Positions 41,352-50,382 of a stretch of 64,000 nt of DNA are shown here, piece after piece. Both the position numbers and the translations under genes were made by a program. Origin of the DNA: CAZTZL01 sp964617625 (lineage in GTDB: Bacteria; Zhuqueibacterota; QNDG01; DSAB01); NCBI GenBank assembly GCA_964617625.1, contig CAZTZL010000002.1, positions 1-64,000 of the forward strand, in the 5' to 3' direction. The first letter of the stretch is position 1, and every line of letters starts with the position of its first letter. Below the pieces are notes generated by a model that saw nothing but the letters and a program-made list of their open reading frames with translations, was not told the DNA's origin and made no database searches.

Positions 41352-43592
41352 TTAATAATTCAGACTAAGTTGAAGAATACCTGTTCTGGGAGCACCCATA
41401 TTGGCAGGCGATACCAAATAATTGTATTGAAGAAGATTATCGATGATTATATTGAGAGAGATCCGTTTCTTCGAATATCCAAAACGTAGAGCGACAACAT
41501 ACGTGGGAACGACCTGATCAATGTCTTTGATATAGACCTTGTGATAATCATCGACGCGTTCAATTTGACTCAAATACCGAAAATCAATTCCCATGGAAAA
41601 ATGTGAATAGACGATTTCGTTCGTGATATAGAGTGTGTGTTTGGAACGGTATTTTAAAGGTTCCCCATAACTGTCTCCATCGGAAAGATCCTTTGAATCT
41701 GCAAAGGTATATCCGATCCTGCTGGATGCTAATTTCGAAAACCAGTCGGTTCGAAAGGATAAATCGATGCCCTGAACGCACGCACGTTCAACATTTTGAA
41801 AACGAACCACAATTTCGCGGGAATCACTTGCATCCAGCTGGGGTTCGATCAAATTGTTATATCGATTGTAAAAAAGGGCCAAGTCCATGCTCATCGAATT
41901 CGACAAATTCTGATGAACTCCCATTTCGACAGACACACTTCTTTCCGGTTTAAGCTCATAATTGGGCGCGATACGCAATCCACCGGTGAACGTGGAAACA
42001 AAACGCTCACCAATTGTCGGCATCCGGAATCCTTCTCCATAAGAAAACCGAAGATTTGTTAATGGAGTGAGTGTGTAATTCAATCCCAATTTTTTAGACA
42101 GGTCACCGCTTTTACCGATCCGCTCCGCATCCTCCCAGTCATATCTTGCTCCCGCTGTCAACTTCAACCGGTCCCGGAATCGTTGCTCAAACTGTACATA
42201 ATAAGCCGCCTTTACTACTTCACAGCTATCAAACTGAATCGCATTCACCTCATCCTTCTGCAAATCACACCCCATGACCAGAATTCCCTGACGATGAACC
42301 TGCCAGTTTAGCTGCGTTTCAATGCCATGCGTATTCGCCGTCGAGGACCGAAACGCTTCCGGAAGTTCAACATTATTAACGGAATTCCTCAAATGATCCT
42401 CGGAATACGTCCGGTTCATTCTTCCCTTGAGTAAAAACATTATTCTTTCGTTTATGATATACGAAAGAGAAGGAAAAACATATGTGTTTTTATACTGGGA
42501 TCGGGTCTGGTATCCGTGCGGATCTGATCCGTTGAAAAACGAATGCCGGAGGTCTTTCCAATAAATAAAAAATCCGCCTTTATTGTTTCCATAACCGGTC
42601 ATGATATCAAACCGAAGACGCGGATTCAGATTACACCCCAAAGTAGCCATAAAATTGAAAATTTGATGATCGTCATTTTCTTTGTACCCTGTTGTATTCT
42701 GATAATTCGATGAAAGCAAAACCGAAACCGGGCCCACGTACGTAGAAAGATCGATTGTTGTTCCTTCAAAATGATTCTGTTCATCCGTCCACTGCCAAAC
42801 TTCATGGGAAAGTTTATCATAAAATCCGGTAAAACTGCGGACCTGAATATGATTCCCCTTTTCGGGATCTTCCGTAATAATATTGATTACCCCTCCCATG
42901 GCACTGGAACCGTAGAGCGCCGAACCAGAGCCTTTCATCACCTCGATCTGTTTGATATTCGAAGTGGGAATTGCATACCAGTTGACATTCCACAAGTCCC
43001 CCGCCATAAACGGATTCCCGTTCAACAGCACCAGCACCCGGCTTCCTACACCCCAATTGAATCCGCTCGATCCGCGGATGTTAACCTGTCCTCCACCGGT
43101 CGTATTGACGCCCGGAACATACTGAAGCGCCTGATCCACTGAAGTAATATTTCTTTCACTAAGTTCCTTTGAAGGCACCAGACTCAAGCTTATGGGAAGT
43201 TCTTCCACTGATTGCTGATATCGGCTGGCAGTGATGGCCACACCATCCATTAAAACCGGTGTCTCATCAAGAGAAAAATTATAACGTATTGACTCATCAG
43301 AGTTGATTTGAATTGTTTTGGTCGTTTTCTTATAACCCATCGCCGAGACGGAAATCGTATACTTACCGGGTAAGATTCCTGAGATGATATACTCTCCGGA
43401 TTCGTCTGATGCAGCACCGAACATGGTTCCCGACAAAAGCACGTTGGCGCCAAAGATCGGCCTGTCCGTACCGGATTCCAAAACCTGTCCGACGATTTTT
43501 CCTTTAAATTCCTCTGCCCGGATTGCCCCGTCATTAAAAAGAACAAACATTAAAATATATAGAAGACTATCTTTTATTAATCTGTTTTTCAT
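41352..43592 (-). CDS. TonB-dependent outer-membrane receptor
   Basis: The 746-residue product has a signal peptide (LLYILMFVLF to AEE), a carboxypeptidase-regulatory-like domain (GKIVGQVLESGTDRPIFGANVLL, split as GQVLESGTDRPI and GANVLL), the plug (ASRYQQSVEELPISLSLVPS, then NIRGSSGFNWGVGSRVLVLLNG shortened here as NIRGSSGF) and a 22-strand-type barrel ending LQLSLNY. It lies 15 bases after a lipoprotein gene and shares its promoter. The substrate is not known; vitamin B12, iron chelates or oligosaccharides are all possible. No riboswitch is seen upstream. Confidence 0.9.
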   Translation of the reverse strand: MKNRLIKDSLLYILMFVLFNDGAIRAEEFKGKIVGQVLESGTDRPIFGANVLLSGTMFGAASDESGEYIISGILPGKYTISVSAMGYKKTTKTIQINSDESIRYNFSLDETPVLMDGVAITASRYQQSVEELPISLSLVPSKELSERNITSVDQALQYVPGVNTTGGGQVNIRGSSGFNWGVGSRVLVLLNGNPFMAGDLWNVNWYAIPTSNIKQIEVMKGSGSALYGSSAMGGVINIITEDPEKGNHIQVRSFTGFYDKLSHEVWQWTDEQNHFEGTTIDLSTYVGPVSVLLSSNYQNTTGYKENDDHQIFNFMATLGCNLNPRLRFDIMTGYGNNKGGFFIYWKDLRHSFFNGSDPHGYQTRSQYKNTYVFPSLSYIINERIMFLLKGRMNRTYSEDHLRNSVNNVELPEAFRSSTANTHGIETQLNWQVHRQGILVMGCDLQKDEVNAIQFDSCEVVKAAYYVQFEQRFRDRLKLTAGARYDWEDAERIGKSGDLSKKLGLNYTLTPLTNLRFSYGEGFRMPTIGERFVSTFTGGLRIAPNYELKPERSVSVEMGVHQNLSNSMSMDLALFYNRYNNLIEPQLDASDSREIVVRFQNVERACVQGIDLSFRTDWFSKLASSRIGYTFADSKDLSDGDSYGEPLKYRSKHTLYITNEIVYSHFSMGIDFRYLSQIERVDDYHKVYIKDIDQVVPTYVVALRFGYSKKRISLNIIIDNLLQYNYLVSPANMGAPRTGILQLSLNY

Positions 43593-43607
43593 TGGCTTGC
43601 TTTCTTT

Positions 43608-44189
43608 TTATAATAGATTCGAACTGTCATTCAATCTTTTTTTACTAAAAGCTGCCTCTTGTGAACGGATAAAATGAAAAACAAAACAGAGCCTGATTTC
43701 TAAAATGTACTTAAACGTATTCGGGAGTGTAATTAAATCAAGCCGATCCCCTTCGGCGGTGAATCCGAGGGTATCCAGTTGAAAGTAGGTAGATTGCAAG
43801 GGCACGTGAAGAATCTGGTCATCAATCACATCATAGGGACCGGTTCCCGAAACTGTATCCGCGATTTGCAGTTCAAGCGCCAAAGTATCGACAAACACCT
43901 TGGGTTTAAAATTCAAAATAGTTCGGACAGAACAAACTTCATTATATGCCAAAGAAAAAAATCCATCCAGGCGTGTCTCAAGATGCATGGAGTCTACGGG
44001 CAGTTCATCTAAAATGGTTACTTCGACCGGATGCACTGAATCCGGAATCCAAAAACCGACGGGATTACCGCCTTGTGGAGGTATAGAAAACCGTGACAGA
44101 TTTGAAGCACCTTCCGGAGGCGTCAGACCTTTATCGCAGGCAAATAAAAATAGAAGAATTGACAGGATAATAAAAAGTCGCCGAAACAT
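43608..44189 (-). CDS. Lipoprotein of unknown function
   Basis: The 193-residue product has a lipoprotein signal (FIILSILLFLFAC) with cysteine at residue 18 as the lipidation site. The mature part is rich in beta strands, Asp and Thr (repeated DTLALELQIAD, LDTLGF segments) with no motif I recognise. It precedes the TonB receptor with a 15-base gap and is transcribed from the promoter at 44227-44255. A surface or periplasmic binding partner of the receptor is a reasonable guess. Confidence 0.75.
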   Translation of the reverse strand: MFRRLFIILSILLFLFACDKGLTPPEGASNLSRFSIPPQGGNPVGFWIPDSVHPVEVTILDELPVDSMHLETRLDGFFSLAYNEVCSVRTILNFKPKVFVDTLALELQIADTVSGTGPYDVIDDQILHVPLQSTYFQLDTLGFTAEGDRLDLITLPNTFKYILEIRLCFVFHFIRSQEAAFSKKRLNDSSNLL

Positions 44190-44226
44190 TCTCTCCCTCT
44201 ACAGAAATTGTATTGCAAATTTAGAA

Positions 44227-44255
44227 ATTATAATAATATTTTATATTTGATGCAA
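44227..44255 (-). promoter_or_regulatory. Sigma70-type promoter of the lipoprotein/TonB receptor pair
   Basis: Read on the minus strand, TTGCAT (plus positions 44250-44255) and TATAAT (44227-44232) are 17 bases apart. The start codon at 44189 is preceded by GAGGGAGAG. No Fur-box-like palindrome is obvious nearby. Confidence 0.7.
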
Positions 44256-44378
44256 CATTTAAATCAATTAATTCTGATTTTTATAAAAACTTGATCATAT
44301 TCTTCTGCTGATGAAGACATTCTGTCAATAAAAATGTGCATCATTAAAGCCGAAACAGTTATGGAGAACAACCTATAT

Positions 44379-45551
44379 TTAACCCAGTACCTGTTTCAAT
44401 CCGCGGATGGCCTGCCGTGTGCGTTGTTTATTTTCAATCAGTGCAAACCTGACATACGCATCACCGTATTCTCCAAAACCGATTCCCGGAGAAACGGCCA
44501 CTTTGGCCTCGCGAACCAGCAACTTGGAAAACTCCAACGAACCTTTCTTTAAAAACGGCTCCGGTATTTTTGCCCAGACAAACATTGTGGCTTTTGGAGG
44601 CGTCACATGCCATCCGATCTCATTCATTCCTTCGCAAAGGGCATCCCGGCGCAGACGATATAGCTCACAAATTTCACTCACACAATCCTGGGGTCCCTCG
44701 AGGGCAACAATGGCCGCAACCTGAACAGGTGTAAAAATGCCATAATCAAGATACGATTTAATACGTGTCAGCATGCCGACAAGTTTCTCGTTGCCGCAGC
44801 AAAAACCGATACGCCACCCGGGCATGTTATAACTTTTCGAAACAGTAAAAAATTCGACGGCGCAATCCTTCGCCCCTTCCACCTGCAGTATGGAAGGAGC
44901 CTTGTAACCGTCAAATACAAGATCGGCATAAGCCAGATCATGAATGATCCAAAGCCGGTGTTCCTTTGCGAAAGCAATGATCTTTTTAAAAAATTCCAGA
45001 TCGACACACTGGGTCGTCGGATTGGCCGGGAAATTGAGAATCAAGACTTTGGGTTTGGGCCACGAATGCCGGATTGATTTTTCAAGATTCTCAAAAAAGT
45101 CGCTGTCCTCTGTTAATGGCACATGCCTGATGTCTGCACCCGCAATGACAAACGCATACGTATGTATGGGATAGGTCGGATTTGGAACCATGACCGCATC
45201 TCCCGTATCGCACAATGCCAGAGCGAGATGAGATAATCCTTCCTTCGCACCGATAGTGACAATAGCTTGTTTTTCAGGATCGAGCTCCACTTGATATCGG
45301 TTTGCGTACCAATCGCAAATGGCTTTCCTTAAACGGGGAATCCCTCGAGATTGCGAATAACGATGCGTTCCCTTTTTCTGAACCACTTCGATCAATTTAT
45401 CCACGATATGTTGAGGCGTGGACTGATCCGGATTGCCCATGCCGAAATCGATGATATCGTCTCCGTTGGCACGCGCTTCCTTTTTCAATGCATCGACCAC
45501 ATTGAAAACATATGGGGGCAACCGGCTGATTCTCGGAAAATCTTCTCGCAT
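44379..45551 (-). CDS. Class I aminotransferase (AlaC-like)
   Basis: The 390-residue PLP enzyme begins MREDFPRISRLPPYVF and carries FGMGNPDQSTP, HRYSQSRGIPRLRKAI, NFPANPTTQC, DLAYADLVFDGYKAPS, the PLP lysine in TVSKSYNMPGWRIGF, and the terminal YVRFALIEN. These match AlaC (glutamate-pyruvate aminotransferase) and related aspartate aminotransferases. It is transcribed alone, divergently from the Gfo/Idh gene. With ald at 31-32 kb it gives two routes between pyruvate and alanine. LL-diaminopimelate aminotransferase is less likely from the motifs, and LysW-based lysine synthesis would make it unnecessary. Confidence 0.85.
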   Translation of the reverse strand: MREDFPRISRLPPYVFNVVDALKKEARANGDDIIDFGMGNPDQSTPQHIVDKLIEVVQKKGTHRYSQSRGIPRLRKAICDWYANRYQVELDPEKQAIVTIGAKEGLSHLALALCDTGDAVMVPNPTYPIHTYAFVIAGADIRHVPLTEDSDFFENLEKSIRHSWPKPKVLILNFPANPTTQCVDLEFFKKIIAFAKEHRLWIIHDLAYADLVFDGYKAPSILQVEGAKDCAVEFFTVSKSYNMPGWRIGFCCGNEKLVGMLTRIKSYLDYGIFTPVQVAAIVALEGPQDCVSEICELYRLRRDALCEGMNEIGWHVTPPKATMFVWAKIPEPFLKKGSLEFSKLLVREAKVAVSPGIGFGEYGDAYVRFALIENKQRTRQAIRGLKQVLG

Positions 45552-45606
45552 TGGAATCGCTCTCTTTCAAAAAAACAAATAATGATAAATTATATCCTGA
45601 TATGTA

Positions 45607-45635
45607 AAAATATCATTTTTATTGTAATATGTCAA
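45607..45635 (-). promoter_or_regulatory. Sigma70-type promoter of the AlaC-like gene
   Basis: On the minus strand TTGACA (plus positions 45630-45635) and TATTTT (45607-45612) are 17 bases apart, with the start codon about 55 bases downstream. Confidence 0.65.
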
Positions 45636-45679
45636 TATAAAAAATTCAAAATGACGAAAATAGCAATTTTAAAAAGCGA

Positions 45680-45708
45680 TTGATTATACAAATCAGATGT
45701 ATTACATT
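45680..45708 (+). promoter_or_regulatory. Sigma70-type promoter of the Gfo/Idh-lpxB-lpxK-regulator-nadB operon
   Basis: TTGATT at 45680-45685 and TACATT at 45703-45708 are 17 bases apart. The ribosome-binding site AGGAG (45737-45741) and the GTG start at 45748 follow. Confidence 0.6.
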
Positions 45709-45747
45709 AAAACGTATCAAAACGGACACCTTTTACAGGAGCCAATT

Positions 45748-46722
45748 GTGGAAAAAGTAAATGTCGGAATTATTGGTACTGGGCATCTGGGCCGGTATCA
45801 TGCAATAAATTATAATATGATTCGGGAAGCGAATCTCATTGGTGTATACGATAAGGATCAGGAACGATCCAGACAGATTGCAGGAGAATGCAAATGCAGC
45901 TCTTTTGAGAGTCTGGATGATCTACTCCGATCGGTCGATGCGGTCAGCATTGCAGTTCCAACGGATCAACACTTTTCCGTTGGAAAACAGGTGCTCGAAC
46001 ACGGAATCCACTGTCTCATCGAAAAACCGATCACGAGTACGATTGATGAAGCCGACAAATTGATCCAGATGGCCGAAGAAAACAGAGCCATTCTCCACGT
46101 CGGACACATCGAACGTTTTAATCCGGCAATGCTCGCCATTCAAAAAATGGATCTCCAGCCGCAATTCATTGAATCCCATCGTCTCGCACCTTTTAATCCA
46201 AGAGGAACGGAAGTCGCAGTCATTCTGGACCTGATGATCCATGATATCGATATTATTTTACATCTGGTAAGCCATCCTGTTTCAAAAATCGATGCAAGCG
46301 GCGTGGCCGTTGTTTCAGATTCCATTGATATTGCAAATGCAAGAATTCATTTCAAAAACGGATGCGTCGCCAATTTAACAGCAAGCCGTATTTCCCAGAA
46401 AAAAATGAGAAAAATGCGCCTTTTTCAGAAAAACGCCTATATCTCAATTGATTTCCTAGAGAATAAATCTGAAATCTACTCACTGGAAAAAAATCCTCAA
46501 AAAGGAAGCCGCTCGCTGGGAGAAATTGGAATCGGAGAAAATAAAAAACATGTAATTTACGATAAACCAAAAACCGGAAAAATCAACAGTCTCAAACTCG
46601 AACTGGAATTGTTCATTCAAAAAATTCAGGGTAAAGATGTTGAAGCTGTCACGGGAGCCGAAGGCAGATCCGCGCTAGAAATTGCCATAAAAATATTGGA
46701 GAGCCTTAAAAATCAAAAATAA
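45748..46722 (+). CDS. Gfo/Idh/MocA-family dehydrogenase, possible GnnA
   Basis: The product of about 324 residues starts VEKVNVGIIGTGHLGRYHA with the NAD loop GTGHLG, has EKPIT (catalytic Lys), and HDIDIIL in the C-terminal domain. GTG 45748 is preferred because AGGAG sits 6 bases upstream; the open frame runs 17 codons further without a site. It is directly before lpxB and lpxK. In Acidithiobacillus, gnnA (a UDP-GlcNAc 3-dehydrogenase of this family) lies beside lpxB and leads to lipid A with 3-amino sugars, so this is a candidate GnnA. The paired aminotransferase gnnB is not visible. Confidence 0.75.
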   Translation: MEKVNVGIIGTGHLGRYHAINYNMIREANLIGVYDKDQERSRQIAGECKCSSFESLDDLLRSVDAVSIAVPTDQHFSVGKQVLEHGIHCLIEKPITSTIDEADKLIQMAEENRAILHVGHIERFNPAMLAIQKMDLQPQFIESHRLAPFNPRGTEVAVILDLMIHDIDIILHLVSHPVSKIDASGVAVVSDSIDIANARIHFKNGCVANLTASRISQKKMRKMRLFQKNAYISIDFLENKSEIYSLEKNPQKGSRSLGEIGIGENKKHVIYDKPKTGKINSLKLELELFIQKIQGKDVEAVTGAEGRSALEIAIKILESLKNQK

Positions 46723-46764
46723 AACAGCCCCTTCTACCGTTATATTATTCATTTGGTTTATTCA

Positions 46765-47928
46765 ATGAAAACATTAAAAAAAAACCGATCTATTTTGATG
46801 ATTGCCGGAGAAGCTTCCGGCGATATGCACGGAGCCGGTCTTGTCAAAGCGTTAAAAATGAAAAACCCGAATCTCAATATTTTCGGGATCGGCGGGGACA
46901 ATATGGCCAGGGAGGGTGTTGAGTTAATATATCACACCCGCGATCTTTCCTTTCTCGGATTCTTCGAAGTAATCAAACACCTTCCGTTTATTCAAAAAGT
47001 TTTCAGTCACATGATTGCCCGTACTAAAACACAGAAGCCGGATCTTGTTATACTTATCGATTATCCGGGATTTAATCTCCGCTTTGCGGAAAAAGCCAAA
47101 AAACTGGGATTCCCAATTTTATACTTCATCAGCCCTCAAGTCTGGGCCTGGGGCAGAAACCGGGTTAAGAAAATGGCAAAGTACATCGACCGGATAATCG
47201 TGATCTTTCCGTTCGAAGCCGAATTTTACCGGCAGCACAACATGGATGTCCGTTTCGTCGGACATCCCCTTAAAGACAGTATGAACAAAATTCTGCCCAA
47301 AACAGATTTTTTCAACAAATTCGATCTCGACATCGAGAAGCCCGTTGTCGGCCTCCTTCCCGGTTCACGAACTCAGGAAGTTCAAAAACTCTTCCGATTG
47401 ATGATCCAATCCTTTCAAAAAATGAAAAAGAAAATTCCGGAGCTCCAAGCCGTAGTGGGTCTCGCACCCTCTCTCCCGGATTCTGTTTATGCAAAAATTC
47501 TGAATCATACGGATGGCATTCTTCTCATTCGGGATCACACTCCTGAAGTGATGGCGTACTCCGATGCAGTGATGGTGGCGTCCGGTACGGCCACACTCCA
47601 AACGGCATTGCTTGGCACACCGATGGTGGTACTGTATAAAATGACACCTATCTCCTATTTCATCGGCAGAATACTGATCAAGATAAAAAATATCGCCATT
47701 GTAAACATCGTCGCTGGGAAAACCATAGTTCCCGAGTTGATTCAAAACCAGGCAACTCCAGGAAAAATCGAAAAAGAGATGTTCGATTTATTGACAAACA
47801 ACAAACGAAGAGTAGCCATGATAAAACAGCTTTCCGAAGTTTCTCAAAAATTGGGAGAAAAAGGAGCGAACAATCGTGCAGCAGATGTAGTTCTGGAATT
47901 TCTCGAAAAAACCACTTCAGAAAAATGA
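46765..47928 (+). CDS. lpxB: Lipid-A-disaccharide synthase LpxB
   Basis: LpxB joins UDP-diacylglucosamine to lipid X at the inner membrane. The product of about 387 residues has IAGEASGDMHGAGLV at the start, FGIGGDNM, LSFLGFFEVIKHLP, IDYPGFNLRFA, SPQVWAWGRNRVKKM, VGHPLKD, LLPGSRTQEV, and ASGTATLQTAL. ATG 46765 is used; TTG 46753 is an alternative. The end overlaps lpxK by four bases (ATGA), so LpxB and LpxK are co-translated. Confidence 0.94.
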   Translation: MKTLKKNRSILMIAGEASGDMHGAGLVKALKMKNPNLNIFGIGGDNMAREGVELIYHTRDLSFLGFFEVIKHLPFIQKVFSHMIARTKTQKPDLVILIDYPGFNLRFAEKAKKLGFPILYFISPQVWAWGRNRVKKMAKYIDRIIVIFPFEAEFYRQHNMDVRFVGHPLKDSMNKILPKTDFFNKFDLDIEKPVVGLLPGSRTQEVQKLFRLMIQSFQKMKKKIPELQAVVGLAPSLPDSVYAKILNHTDGILLIRDHTPEVMAYSDAVMVASGTATLQTALLGTPMVVLYKMTPISYFIGRILIKIKNIAIVNIVAGKTIVPELIQNQATPGKIEKEMFDLLTNNKRRVAMIKQLSEVSQKLGEKGANNRAADVVLEFLEKTTSEK

Positions 47929-49010
47929 TGAAACTTTTAGATAAAACATCCTGGAAGATATTAGTGTGGCCCCTCTCACAGCTTTATGCGATGGTTATTC
48001 AGATCCGAAATTTTTTCTACAAAAAACAGTGGCTAACTTCGAAACAAATGTCTGCCAAAGTCATTAGTGTGGGAAATATAACAGTCGGAGGCACAGGGAA
48101 AACCCCTCTTGTTGAAAGTCTCGCTTCTTTCCTGCATGAAAAAGGATTTAGTGTGGCCGTATTGAGCCGCGGGTATCGTCGAAAAAAAAATAAGAACGAA
48201 ATAACGGTTATATCGGACAGCAATGGGCTTCGGGAAAATGCCATTCATGCCGGGGACGAACCGGCCCTTCTCGCAGAACATTTACCGGAGGTCCGGATCA
48301 TTGTCAGCCGTGATCGGGTAAAGGCAGGCATGATGGCCATCGAAGAATTCGGGTGCGATCGTCTCATTCTGGATGACGGTTTTCAGCACAGAAAAATGAA
48401 GAGAGACGTCGATATTGTCGTCATCGATGCGACCAACCCCTGGGGGAATGGAGGCGTTCTTCCTGCCGGCCCGCTGAGAGAACCTATTCAAAATCTCAAA
48501 AGAGCCGATGCGGTTGTACTGTCCCGAACGGACGAGACGGACAACCTTGAAAATCTACTCATTCAAATCGATACCCTGTGCAAAGCTCCGATATGGTTCG
48601 CAAAACACAAACCGGAACATTGGATCAATTTCAATCAGGGAACAATCCGGCCGATTTGTTTTCTCGAGAAAAAATGCGTGGCCGCTTTTTGCGGTATCGG
48701 GAACCCCGACTCATTCAAACGGACGTTAATGTCTATGGATGTTGAGATCATCGACTTTTTTCAATATCGGGACCACCACTGGTATGCGGTCCACGAACTT
48801 CAAAAAATGTCGGATCTTGCGCAATCGAAGGGTGCTGTTGCTCTGGTAACCACAGAAAAAGACCGGACGCGAATTCCCGAATCCTTCGCCAACAATATAC
48901 CGGTCTACATTCTCAAGATCAAAATGGAAATTCAGGGAAAAGGGAAAGCGCTTCATACTCTGTTGCAACCGGTCACAGCATTCCGGGAAGGAATTAAAAA
49001 TGAGCGATAA
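47925..49010 (+). CDS. lpxK: Tetraacyldisaccharide 4'-kinase LpxK
   Basis: LpxK phosphorylates the tetraacyl disaccharide to lipid IVA. The 361-residue product has SVGNITVGGTGKTPLVESL (Walker A), SRGYRRKKN, DEPALLAEHLP, LDDGFQHRKMKRDVDIVVIDA (split here as LDDGFQHRKM and DVDIVVIDA), and LPAGPLREP. The length is normal. Its end overlaps the NtrC-type regulator gene by 11 bases. Confidence 0.94.
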   Translation: MMKLLDKTSWKILVWPLSQLYAMVIQIRNFFYKKQWLTSKQMSAKVISVGNITVGGTGKTPLVESLASFLHEKGFSVAVLSRGYRRKKNKNEITVISDSNGLRENAIHAGDEPALLAEHLPEVRIIVSRDRVKAGMMAIEEFGCDRLILDDGFQHRKMKRDVDIVVIDATNPWGNGGVLPAGPLREPIQNLKRADAVVLSRTDETDNLENLLIQIDTLCKAPIWFAKHKPEHWINFNQGTIRPICFLEKKCVAAFCGIGNPDSFKRTLMSMDVEIIDFFQYRDHHWYAVHELQKMSDLAQSKGAVALVTTEKDRTRIPESFANNIPVYILKIKMEIQGKGKALHTLLQPVTAFREGIKNER

Positions 49011-50370
49011 ATACATCATGGTCGTTGATGACGATAAAAACACACGGCGGCTCATCGAAGACATCCTGACCAAAACCGGCCGATATAAAGTGATTCAGGC
49101 CACAAATGGCGAGGCCTGTCTTCATAAACTCGAAAATGAAATCGTCCATTTGGTTTTACTCGACTTGCAAATGCCCGGCATTGACGGTATCGAAACCCTG
49201 AAGCGTATCCGGCGGCAATTTCATGATCTTCCGGTCATTATCATGACAGCTCACGGCACCATCGATCGGGCAGTATCTTCCATGAAGCTCGGATCCCATG
49301 ATTTTCTTGCAAAACCATTCCCCGCTGAAAGACTGAGGGTCACGGTAAAAAACGCCCTGGAGGCCAGTGACCTGGAGAGTGAAGTTAAAAGTCTCCGTTC
49401 TGAGCTCAAGGACCGATACCAGATTAACAATATTATCGGTCAGAGTAAAATCATGCAAAACATTTTTTATGCAGTGCAGAAAATAGTAGACAGCGAAGTC
49501 ACCGTCCTCATTCAGGGAGAAAGCGGCACAGGAAAAGAACTCTTCGCACGGGCCATTCACGAAAATTGTAAAATGAGACGGACAAAACCTTTTGTCGCCG
49601 TAAATTGCACTGCCCTGCCCGAATCTCTCCTGGAAAGTGAGCTCTTTGGACACGAAAAAGGCGCATTCACGGGAGCCGCAGCAAAAAGAATCGGCAAATT
49701 CGAACTGGCAAACGGAGGAACGGTATTCCTTGATGAAATCGGTGAAATGAGCCAGTCCACTCAAGCAAAAATTCTTCGTGTTTTGCAGGAAAGAGAATTC
49801 GAGCGCGTCGGAGGGAACGAACTGATCAAAGTCAATATTCGTTTGATATCAGCTACAAACAAAAATCTTGAAGAGGAAGTCCGGAAAGGCAATTTCAGGA
49901 AAGATCTGTTCTACCGCATCAGTGTCTATCCCATCAAACTGCCTCCGTTAAGAGAAAAAAAAGAGGATATTCCCCTGTTAATAGCACATTTCATTAAACG
50001 TTATAACAAGAGAGAGAAAAAAACAGTACAGGGGATACAACCGGAAGCGTTAAAAATTCTACTCAATTATAACTGGCCCGGAAACATCCGTGAACTCGAG
50101 AACACAATCGAACGGGCGGTCGTGATCACCAACACAAATACCATTGTTATAGACGACTTGCCTCCTCACGTTATAGCAATGGGAGAAAAGGAAACAATCG
50201 ATATAGAAGAAACCTTGCCAAAATGGAAAGAAAAGCATGAAATTGAAATTCTTCGAAAAACACTGCTGGAATTCGAGGGAAATATTTCCAAGGCAGCCAA
50301 AAAACTGGGTATCGGGAGGGCAACCATCTATCGTAAGGCGAAAAAGTACGATTTGCCCATTTCAAGATAA
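49000..50370 (+). CDS. Sigma54-dependent response regulator (NtrC type)
   Basis: This two-component regulator activates sigma54 promoters. The 456-residue product has a receiver domain (VDDDKNTRRL, phosphoacceptor Asp in LLDLQMPG, T in MTAHG, K in LAKPF), an AAA+ domain with Walker A GESGTGKELFARA, the sigma54 loop GAFTGA, Walker B GTVFLDEIGEMS, RISVYPIKLPPLRE, and a C-terminal Fis-type helix-turn-helix (NISKAAKKLGIGRATIYRK). No histidine kinase gene is adjacent. It is translationally coupled to lpxK and followed by nadB after 12 bases, an unusual place for such a regulator. Confidence 0.93.
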   Translation: MSDKYIMVVDDDKNTRRLIEDILTKTGRYKVIQATNGEACLHKLENEIVHLVLLDLQMPGIDGIETLKRIRRQFHDLPVIIMTAHGTIDRAVSSMKLGSHDFLAKPFPAERLRVTVKNALEASDLESEVKSLRSELKDRYQINNIIGQSKIMQNIFYAVQKIVDSEVTVLIQGESGTGKELFARAIHENCKMRRTKPFVAVNCTALPESLLESELFGHEKGAFTGAAAKRIGKFELANGGTVFLDEIGEMSQSTQAKILRVLQEREFERVGGNELIKVNIRLISATNKNLEEEVRKGNFRKDLFYRISVYPIKLPPLREKKEDIPLLIAHFIKRYNKREKKTVQGIQPEALKILLNYNWPGNIRELENTIERAVVITNTNTIVIDDLPPHVIAMGEKETIDIEETLPKWKEKHEIEILRKTLLEFEGNISKAAKKLGIGRATIYRKAKKYDLPISR

Positions 50371-50382
50371 GGAAAAAGCATT

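Noticed and set aside
44190..44378. Cobalamin riboswitch or Fur box before the TonB receptor operon
   Set aside because: The leader is short and AT-rich with a plain promoter; no conserved cobalamin core or Fur palindrome was seen.
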